The notes under the pieces were generated by a model. It ran no database searches. It was not told the DNA's origin and saw nothing but the letters and a program-made list of their open reading frames with translations. Position numbers and translations under genes: made by a program. DNA of 64,000 nucleotides, taken from assembly GCA_032988165.1 (NCBI GenBank), contig JANTQF010000116.1, positions 1 to 64,000 of the forward strand, given 5' to 3'. This stretch comes from Emmonsiellopsis sp. PD_33. Its lineage: Eukaryota; Ascomycota; Eurotiomycetes; Onygenales; Ajellomycetaceae. Shown piece after piece: positions 56,424 through 64,000 of the stretch (positions are counted from its first letter, which is position 1; each line of letters begins with the position of its first letter).

Positions 56424-57763
56424 CTTGGGCAGTGGGGATCAAGGCTCTTGACGACGAGGGCATATAATGGAGGCGAAGTGAGGATGGTGAAGAGTGGGAG
56501 GCCAGAGCAGGAGCAGGAGTAACTAATCTCCCAGAGGGCAAACCACAGACTATTTAACTAGTGGACCAAAGAGATCATTCCCCCCTACCCCAGCAGAGCG
56601 AGAGAGAGAGAGAGCGCGTTTGCAAGAACATCCACGCAGACAGCCAAACGGCAGAAATCTCATATAGTATTTATCAGACAGGTCCAATCCTTGGTTCACA
56701 GCCAACCGCGGTCCCAACTTCCACGTTTCCCGATTGGGAACCTCCCTCCCTTTCCCGTTTGCAGCTGGGAGTCTTGGTTCCTAATTGGGTGGTGGTTGAA
56801 GCTATCTACATAGGTAGTTACCCCATAGCTCGGACTCCAGACAGTAGCTCTAGCTCCTGCAAACTAGGGCGATTTTAGCACCGTTTGTCTGGACCCTGCT
56901 GCTCATAGGTCGAGATGCTGTCAGCTACTCCACTTTCAGCGGCTAGTAACCACACCAATGGAATACTGCGGCTGGCCGGGTTATTTTAATCTTCCTATGG
57001 AGAGAATCCGAGAGATCCAAGTAGAAACAACGACGATGAACCTGTACACAACACTAAGATAGTATATATAGCTGCCATTTCAATTACCGTGATATAGAAA
57101 GTTGATTGATATTTTACAAAAAGTGTGTTCATGTTTTTTCCCCTCCTCTATAAACTTGGAATCGTTTGTCGGTGGTTTTTTTTGGGGGGGCTTCTCCGCA
57201 TAGAATAGGAGGGCGGGTGGGATAGTGTACGTAGGTATAAGGGGGGATCCGCGGGAAACGCTGCTGCTAATGGTTTCATTCATGACAAAAGCCCGCCAAG
57301 CGCTTAACAAAATCCGATCCGAGAACCAAGATTCGGGGAAAATATCAAAAGGCAAGGTTGGAGGGGTGGGAAGGGGGGGGGGTGTAAGTAGACATAACAT
57401 ACGAAGAAACCCGATGCGAGGAAACGACGAACGGAACATAGGGGAGGGAAAAAGTATAGGAAACAAGTGACAGAAACAAGAGGATAAAAACATGTCTATA
57501 CAGTAGATGGATATGTTTCAACGTGCCAGACGGGAGCGGGAGCGGGATCGTCTTAGAATACACGCATGCCGCAGATGCCAGAGAAATGGTTGAGTTTGCG
57601 CCGTTCCCCCGAGTCGATGAAGAGTGAAGAGCTATTAAAACACATGTTGGAAGAGGAGACCGGAGGCCAAGGGACTTGGAGGTCAGCGTGGAGGGGTCGT
57701 TCGGGGGAATAGTGATGGGAGGGTCGGATAGGAGAGAGTGGCGGAGTCAAGGGTATTCCTAAT
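56424..57763. other. Intergenic between the zinc-finger gene and TOM40
   Basis: 5' flank of the zinc-finger gene and 3' flank of TOM40. It contains a GAGA run near 56600, a T/G-run near 57176-57190 and G-rich DNA near 57370. Frames such as 57080-57493 are compositional. No gene or RNA recognised. Confidence 0.55.
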
Positions 57764-58953
57764 TTAGAATGGGGGAAGAGGACCGCTCGGCATTTCACCG
57801 GCTTCTTGCTGCTCCATCAGCTCCTCAGAGGCCATTTCGAAGGACACGGCGAGACCGATCTTGGCTTGTTGCTACAGTTAAATTACATGGTTAGCTTTGT
57901 CCTGGCGCTGTGTGATGACTAAGGACTTACCTTGGGCTGGTCAATTTCTCCGGCAAAGGTCAAAGAGATGGGCATAGCAATGCGCTTCTCCAAGAGACAG
58001 CTCAATTTTCCGGCACTGTCGATCTGGGCGCGGAAGGTGGACGCTCTGAATTCGTACTTGGTTCCGATAGAAGTGGTTCCCTCCTTGCGAATGTCACCCA
58101 TCATGCCAGAGGGGCCTGGAGCAAACTGCAGGTTCATGTCAACACCAGCTTCGACCTTGTCAGACAGCTTTCTCCAGTACGAAGCATTGATAGCTCCTTG
58201 GGCTTGAATCTGTGCGCTGGCAATCCAATCATCTCCCTTGTATTTGGCGCAGTATGAGACGGCGGTTTCTGGGGGCACACTGAGGCTCTGTCGCTGCCAC
58301 ATGGCCTCGAGTCCAAGGGCGAGGCTGGGGGTAAGTGATTGGAGATAGCTTCCGATGAATATGCCAGTAATACCGCCTTCGAGGAAGGATGGGTTGAGCG
58401 CCTTGATAGACGCAGAGAAGTCCGAGCCCGTGTAGTCATTATCAATCTGAACCATTCCTTGGGAGCCTCCAGCCATTATCTGAGTGTTTGTCTTTGTAAC
58501 CAACGACGAATTCCATCTGTAATTGGCAACAGCGGCCAGAGCGCCATCACTGCCAATGTTTCCTTGTAGGAAAACCTTTGCAACTGTTAGATTCTGATCT
58601 TGGATTTGGATTCGAGGTGCTGGGGGCTGGGGCTAGGGTTCACTCACCTTGGGAGTACCAAACATGGAAGAAAAGGCATAAGGCGGGAGGCTTCCCTGCA
58701 CGGAGCCCATTGTGAAAGCGTGTGAAACTCGGAACATTGGCGACATGCCAAACACCTTGGTCAGATCGGCGCGGAGGCCGGTGAACATGAAGTTGGAGAG
58801 GAGCACATCCTTCTGGACTTCTCGGGCGACATTCTCAACAGTGCCGGGATTGGACAGCCCCAGAGCTTCCCTCCGGGCGGAGAATGAACTGTATGCATCG
58901 TTGAGGCCGGCTACCACGGCATTGTCTGAGAGAAAGGAGAGGAAGTCGGCCAT
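57764..58953 (-). CDS. TOM40: Mitochondrial import receptor subunit Tom40
   Basis: Beta-barrel channel of the outer-membrane TOM complex, essential for protein import. Three exons (58648-58953, 57931-58575, 57764-57871) give 352 residues, the normal length. The N-terminal segment (MADFLSFLSDNAVVAGLNDA, YSSFSARREALGLSNPGTVE) precedes the barrel, which starts near NFMFTGLRADLTKVFGMSPM. Alternating strands follow: QMVQIDNDYTGSDFSASIKA-like, GITGIFIGSYLQSLTPSLAL, TSIGTKYEFRASTFRAQIDS and PISLTFAGEIDQPK. The end, QQAKIGLAVSFEMASEELME followed by PLPPF, comes from the third exon. An overlapping frame that extends past this stop is in the wrong phase. It is divergent from the phosphofructokinase-2 gene across about 690 bp. 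Confidence 0.94.
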
Positions 58954-59646
58954 GGTGACGAGAGGACGGACGGGGCGGACAAGGAAAACAGGGCGGGAAC
59001 GAGCCGAATTCGAGGGCGAAAACGAGAGGGATCACCGTCTGGAGGCAGGATCCGGGGAGCACAATGTCGAGACGGGGTCGCAGGCTCTGAATGCCGTTGC
59101 AGCTGGCGAGAGGGGGGGACAGCGGGAGATGAGGGTGGTGGCCAGCAAGAAGTCGAGTCGAGCGAGCTTTCGCATCATAAAAAATGCTTCGAACATTTTG
59201 CGGTTGCGGACCCGGGCGTGTCACGTGCACGCCAAGGATCCACTAGCCGTTCTGGGGATGGCGGCTGTTTTCGGAAGGTGGGCTTGGCATCAACCACCGG
59301 GGCTTGCTGGACGACATCGAGATAGACGGACATCGTCTTGCACGGCGTCGGAGAGAGCTTGTCTGTGCCCCTGTGCTCTGTCTGGAGATGCTTCAATTGC
59401 GCGCCAGTGCTGCTGACTGCGAGTGAGAGCCCCTCTTGACGCTGCACCCGGGGTTTGTCTTCCTACATCTCCCGCATTCCGTCGCCATCTATATACTCCG
59501 TACTTCATGCGCCTATCTGCCTTCTTCACCGGGGAGCCTCACACCCCCTAGCACGCCTGTCCGGTGCTTGTCCTCTTGGAGTGTATATCCTACCTATCCA
59601 TTGCTTATTCTCCTCTACTCACGTATTGCTGTGAAAGCTTTTAAAT
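58954..59646. promoter_or_regulatory. Divergent promoter region TOM40 / phosphofructokinase-2
   Basis: Nearly 700 bp between divergent start codons. The TOM40 side is G/A-rich on the plus strand; the right side is C/T-rich. No coding sequence seen; open frames that span it are shadows. Confidence 0.5.
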
Positions 59647-61846
59647 ATGGATACTCTTCTGTAAGCACCCTCCCATGACCCAGTTCGTTTTCGGACGGCG
59701 TATCTGGCGTGTGGGAGATCCCCAACGAGCGCTGTTCTAACGTACCCCCTAGAACCGCAGATGTTGTCGCGAGCTCCCCGCGATTCCGGAGAAAGTCCAG
59801 CACCTTTGTCGACGCTATCCATGACCTCCCCGAGAAGGTGGAGCTTGCCCCCGCACAGCTATACAGCACCGAGTCCGGTCGGCTCTTCCACTCTGGCCGC
59901 ATAGTAATCATAACGGTTGGCTTGCCAGCAAGAGGCAAAACGTTGGTTCCTACCTCCCTATTGGTATTTCGGTATTTCACCGGGACTCCATGCTAATTTA
60001 CTCGCAGCCACATTTCCGTCGCCCTAGCTCGTTACCTCCGATGGTTCGTATTCCCCGTCCCTAGCCTGGGCTTGACGATGGGAGGGCTATGGCTGACGTC
60101 TGAGATAGGCTGGGGGTGAAAACACGGATCTTTCATCTTGGGGACTACAGACGTGCAACTGTTGGACCAGGACAGGACGTTCCTGACGATTACTTCTTTG
60201 TCAATGGTGAGCGGCTCACTCTACTATTTCCGAAGACTGGCTTGCGGATTTCAGTTTGTTTCTTGTTTCTCCATCTAACTTGTTGAAGCGTCCGCCGCTG
60301 CCGTCCTTCTGCGGCAAAAAATCGTCAAAAAGTGCAGGGAGGATATCTACCACTTCTTGAACCACGAAAACGGCCAGATCGCGATATACGATGCCGTGAA
60401 CCCTATTGCCGCTGGCCGTCGTTCTCTAGGAAAAGAATTTGCCAAGCATGAGATTGAGGTAGGGCCCCATTGATTTGTGATGGGTAGAATTGAACTGAAG
60501 AACGATTAGACCCTATTCATTGAATCGTCGTGTGACGACGAGCGCATAATCGAAGAGAACGTAAGAAGTGTCAAAATATCGTCACCGGACGTAAGTAGTC
60601 TCTCACTAATATATATCCTCTATCCCGTCTCCAAGATAATGCTAATTGTGCTAGTACGTCGGCTGGGATTCGAAGGATGCCGTGAAAGATTACCTGGCAA
60701 GAATCTCAGCAAGAATACCTCAGTTCCAAACCATGGACGAACCTGAATTGAACTATATCAAGATGATCAATGCTGGCGAGAGGATGATAGTAAACAACCG
60801 CACATTCGGCTACCTACATCATCGGATTGTTTTCTACCTGCTCAATCTACATATCAAGTCGCGCCACACGTATTTTGTACGGGTACGTTAATGACGACGT
60901 CCTGATTTTTGTATTTCTGCTTACACATTCTAGGCTGGAACGTCTACGGACCCCGATTCTTATAGAACCGATGCGTCCCTTTCCGCCCAAGGCGAAGACT
61001 ACGCGCGAAAGATGACTGAACGGCTCCTTCAGCATAGAGAATCCGAGAAGCAAGCATTAATCGACCAGGGAGACACCGCCGCAGCGTTAAAGCCTCTTAT
61101 AGTCTGGACATCGACTAGACGGCGCACTATAGAGACTGCTCACTTCCTACATGAAAGGGGGTACAAAATTCGTCATAGATCGCAGATGAGCCAGCTCAAT
61201 CCCGGGGTTTGCGAAAAAATGTCCGAGAAACGGATTCGAGAGGAATATCCAGACGAGGTGGCAAAGCATGATTTGGACCCGTACCACCATCGGTATCCGC
61301 GGGCTGAGGTATGCCGAAACGAAGCCTAGATGTACTCCCAGACCTTCCTGCTAATTTGATATAGTCGTATCACGATCTCGCCGTCCGGCTCGAGCCGATA
61401 ATTCTAGAATTAGAACGCGAGCAAAACGACCTCCTAATTATCGCACACGAAAGTGTATTGAGAGTGTTATATGGGTATTTGATGGCATGTAATGCGGCAG
61501 ATATTCCATTCCTGTCTTTCCCGCGAGATGAGATTATTGAGGTAAATTATTCATTCCCCTGTTCACTTTATAAGCCGAATATCGGTGTTGACAGAGGAAA
61601 AAACAGATCATCCCGGCAAGCTATAACAACGAAGCAAAACGGATCCACATCCCCGATCTCCCACCGGAGATCATCCCAGCGTCTCCAGAGGATATCAAAA
61701 TCCCAGTTCCTCCGAGTGGCGTTGTCTCGCCCATGCCTGGAGGGTTAGATAGCCCGCTTGACCGAGGAGGCACGCCACAGAGCGGCCTGAGAACTCCTCG
61801 TGATCCGGAGAAGATCTCGCAACATCATGCTGAGGATGTTGTTTAG
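59647..61846 (+). CDS. 6-phosphofructo-2-kinase with altered bisphosphatase domain
   Basis: Cytosolic enzyme making fructose-2,6-bisphosphate, the glycolytic activator. Ten exons (59647-59660, 59753-59941, 60008-60043, 60109-60206, 60289-60458, 60510-60590, 60655-60882, 60934-61308, 61365-61541, 61607-61846) give 535 residues. The kinase half has Walker A GLPARGKT at 61-68, then RIFHLGDYRR and FIESSCDDERII. The phosphoglycerate-mutase-like half reads TYFVRAGTSTDPDSY where active enzymes have RHG: the phosphohistidine is Ala273. TSTRRRTIETA, HRYPRAESYHDLAVRLEP and IIAHESVLRVLYGYLM remain. I therefore infer a kinase-only enzyme like yeast Pfk26. The C-terminal tail (PPSGVVSPMPGGLDSP, TPQSGLRTPRDP) has SP/TP sites. 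Exon 1 is only 14 nt (MDTLL). Confidence 0.92.
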
Positions 61847-62050
61847 TGTCAGTACTGGTGTCGGTGTCGGTGAGAAGAACGGCGTTTTGAATCATGATGT
61901 TACGGAGCAATGACTTTCGTTTGCCCCTTTTCTTTCTTTCCTTTGCCCTCCTCTTATTATCTGCATTTGTCCAGCGTTCCGGTTTTTCCTTGGCTATAGA
62001 AATAACAAAGGCATTCTTATCCATAAACTTTATAGAGCGGTATGTAGCAT

Positions 62051-62568
62051 CTACCCCCCATGCAGCGTAGACACGAACAAGATATTATCCCCCTCCTGTA
62101 TCTGGTACTTCTCCTCCCCTTCCAACTCCCAGTCTGCATCGTTTATCAGGACGAGGATTCCGGGGCGTCTAGTTGGTTCAAATCTTACAATCAGCACCAC
62201 CGTCACCCTACACCCAAACCAATAGATACCACCACTAACTAAACCGGTGGTTAATAAATAAAATAAATAAACACTCACACAGACCCATCAAGCACAAACA
62301 TCTCCCGCCGCTGATCCTTCATCACATTCTCGCACAGGTAAGTGACCAGCGATGCGATTGTTAACGGCGAGCCGGAGGCGTCGGTGGCGGAGAGGGAGAC
62401 GGTGTGGTTGCGGGTGTTGGAGAAGAGGAGTTCGAGGCCGCCGCTGGAGAGGGGATAGAGGGTTAGGGGGGTGGGTTGGCTAAGGGGGATGAGGAGGGGG
62501 AGGGGGAGGGGGGCTTACGTGAATTCGACGGTGAGGTTGAGGGTTGGTGAGGGCAGGGAGGAGCCCAT
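62051..62568 (-). CDS. URM1: Ubiquitin-related modifier 1
   Basis: Ubiquitin-like sulphur carrier. Its C-terminal thiocarboxylate supplies sulphur for 2-thiolation of tRNA wobble uridine, and it can be conjugated to proteins. Three exons (62519-62568, 62279-62443, 62051-62168) give 110 residues. The start MGSSLPSPTLNLTVEFTGGL leads into ELLFSNTRNHTVSL, then LVTYLCENVMKDQRREMFVL. The last exon has RPGILVLINDADWELEGEEK and finishes FVSTLHGG, the invariant Urm1 end with the reactive Gly-Gly. It is divergent from ELP2, and 204 bp separate its stop from that of the phosphofructokinase-2 gene. No single open frame covers it; only the last exon stands alone. Confidence 0.93.
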
Positions 62569-62899
62569 TTTGGGGATGTATGGGTGTGATTGGGGAGATG
62601 GGTATTGTTTGAGAGGAGTATGGAGGAGAGAGAATGGATTAGTTGTTGATTGTTAGTAGTTGTGTCTAGAGTGTGCGGAGTTGAGGCGGGGAAAGAAGAG
62701 GGACGGAAGGGAATATATTTTTCTTATCGATAAGCTGAAAAGCTTCAACCTTGGAAGTTTGGCCCAAAACGGTGAACTAAAATTTTGACCCAACCACCAA
62801 CCAATCAACCAAACCACAAGCTATCCCGCTACCCACTATACGGTTGACTCAAAGCTCAATGCCATTCTAACACCCCCATACACCACATCACTGCCACCC
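62569..62899. promoter_or_regulatory. 331-bp bidirectional promoter of URM1 and ELP2
   Basis: Only 331 bp separate the two start codons. The left half is G-rich and the right half C/A-rich on the plus strand, so each gene has a pyrimidine-rich leader in its own direction. It contains the GATA palindrome (62723-62734), an AT-rich gaatatattt (62711-62720) and CCAAT (62801-62805). With no room for separate promoters, co-regulation is likely (inference). Confidence 0.65.
62723..62734. promoter_or_regulatory. Perfect 12-bp palindrome with two opposed GATA sites
   Basis: CTTATCGATAAG reads the same on both strands and contains GATAAG facing each way. It lies 154 bp from the URM1 start and 165 bp from the ELP2 start, almost the midpoint. 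GATAAG is the core bound by fungal GATA factors such as AreA. Binding is not shown. Confidence 0.6.
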
Positions 62900-64000
62900 A
62901 TGGCACCCATCACCACCGAGTACATCTCCGTCGGCGGCAACAGACACCCCGCCGCCGCCGACTGGGACGCCCGCTCCGGCATCCTCGCGTTCGGAGCGGA
63001 CAACAATGTTGCGCTCTGGGATCCTGCTGTATGCCTGTTCCCACTTCCCCCCCCTTTTCTACAATAATCACTGACCCCCGTATCAACCACAGGATAAATA
63101 CCACAGAGGCATCTACGCCCTCCTACCAGGACACACGGACAAACTCAACGCCGTGAAATTCTACACCTGCCCCTCGTCCGGGACCCGGCTCCTCCTCACC
63201 GGCTCCGTCGATCGCACGATACGTATCTGGTCCCCTACGGCATCCTCGCCACCTTCGTTCACGCACGTTGCGACGCTACAGGGCCATGAGAATTCTATAA
63301 ATTGCTTGGCTGTTGTGGAGGGGTCGGATGTGTTCGTCTCCGGCGCGGCGGATGGGACGGTGAGGGTATGGCGCGTCACGGTAGCGGACAATGGAAATGG
63401 AAATGGAAATGGAAATGGAGGTGTGGAGGGGAAGTTGTTGGAGACGATCACGGTGAAGCCGCGACTATTCCCGCTGGCGCTGGCGCTTCGGACGCTGCCT
63501 GCCGAGGGGGATTCGTCGGGGGCTAGACCGATGATGCTCGCCGTGGGCGGGACGAAGAATACGATACAGATCTATGTTTCGCAAGATGTGGGGGGGTGTC
63601 AAGACGAAGTGCCAGCACAGTTCGAATTCAAAGCGAGCCTAACGGGCCACGAGGCGTGGATACGCTCGCTTGCGTTTACGAATTATTCAAACCAGCAACC
63701 CCCGTCTCAGGACTTCTTCCTCGCCTCGGCGAGCCAGGATAAATACATCCGTCTCTGGCGGGTGCATGCGGGCGAGAGCGCGCCTGCGGCCCGACCCAAT
63801 GCTGATGAGTCCCTGCTGGGCACCCTCGAGCAGACGCTGTCGAATAAGGCGTACGAGTTCCGTGCGGGCGGGAGCAAGTATTCGCTCACCTTTGAGGCGC
63901 TGCTGTTTGGCCATGAGGATTGGATATATACCATCGCGTGGAATGCGGATGCGGAGCATCCGAAGCTCCTGTCTGCGTCGGCGGATAATTCGCTGGTGAT
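62900..64000 (+). CDS. ELP2: Elongator complex protein 2 (partial, 3' end outside window)
   Basis: WD40 scaffold subunit of Elongator, which starts the cm5/mcm5 modification of wobble uridine in tRNA. Two exons are visible: 62900-63028 and 63093 onward, joined in phase 0 (DPA|DKYHRG). The N-terminus MAPITTEYISVGGNRHPAAA followed by NNVALWDP is the first blade. Further blades show LPGHTDKLNAVKFYT, SVDRTIRIWSP, LQGHENSINCLAV, AADGTVRVWRV, LTGHEAWIRSLAF and SASQDKYIRLWRV. The stretch NKAYEFRAGGSKYSLTFEAL then LFGHEDWIYTIAW is distinctive of Elp2 and separates it from other WD40 proteins. An NGNGNGNGN insertion is coded by a hexanucleotide repeat at 63391-63419. The gene continues beyond the window. 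Confidence 0.92.
63391..63419 (+). repeat. In-frame ATGGAA hexanucleotide repeat in ELP2
   Basis: About four and a half tandem 6-bp units coding alternating Asn-Gly in a loop after a WD40 blade. The 6-bp unit keeps the frame, so length change would be tolerated. Confidence 0.85.

Noticed and set aside
57553..57798. Possible C-terminal extension of TOM40
   Set aside because: It is in a different phase from the last TOM40 exon, which stops properly after PLPPF at 57764-57766.

Overview
This 64 kb window is nuclear DNA of a filamentous ascomycete. Genes carry short (about 45-120 bp) GT-AG introns, proteins match Eurotiomycete families (AZF1, RcoA/TUP1, ERG3, GSK3, CBP80), and no operon or bacterial signal is present. 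The mix of NACHT-ankyrin genes, lineage-specific hypothetical families and RIP-like AT-rich transposon remains fits Onygenales (Ajellomycetaceae-like) best. That placement is an inference. All exon joins were made by eye from splice sites, reading phase and family resemblance.

Layout. 1-9.6 kb is a dense housekeeping block: ribosomal protein eL28 (partial), a DUF2015 protein, SF3B4, the tiny five-exon TOM7, the FAD/folate carrier FLX1 and the zinc-finger regulator AZF1. 9.6-19.5 kb is almost 10 kb with no recognisable gene, upstream of AZF1. 19.5-21.8 kb is the corepressor TUP1/RcoA. 25.1-28.4 kb is a six-exon NLR-type gene (fungal STAND N-terminus, NACHT, near-identical ankyrin repeats). 30.4-39.2 kb holds ERG3, CBP80 and GSK3, all on the minus strand. 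39.2-55 kb is an accessory region: long gene-poor DNA, a TA-flanked inverted-repeat element, AT-rich patches, a three-exon hypothetical gene, SNF2 and other gene fragments, and a 503-residue protein that I read as a possible PA-clan (trypsin-fold) protease family. 55-64 kb returns to ordinary genes: a nine-finger zinc-finger protein, TOM40, a 6-phosphofructo-2-kinase with a lost phosphatase histidine, URM1 and ELP2 (partial).

How genes relate. URM1 and ELP2 are divergent from a 331 bp shared promoter, and both serve wobble-uridine (mcm5s2U34) tRNA modification; a perfect 12-bp GATA-type palindrome sits almost exactly midway. TOM7 and TOM40 are both subunits of the mitochondrial TOM complex. 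AZF1 and TUP1 are both transcription regulators with very long upstream regions. The ERG3 upstream region has a sterol-response-like site beside CCAAT and AP-1-like sites.

No tRNA, rRNA or CRISPR array was found.
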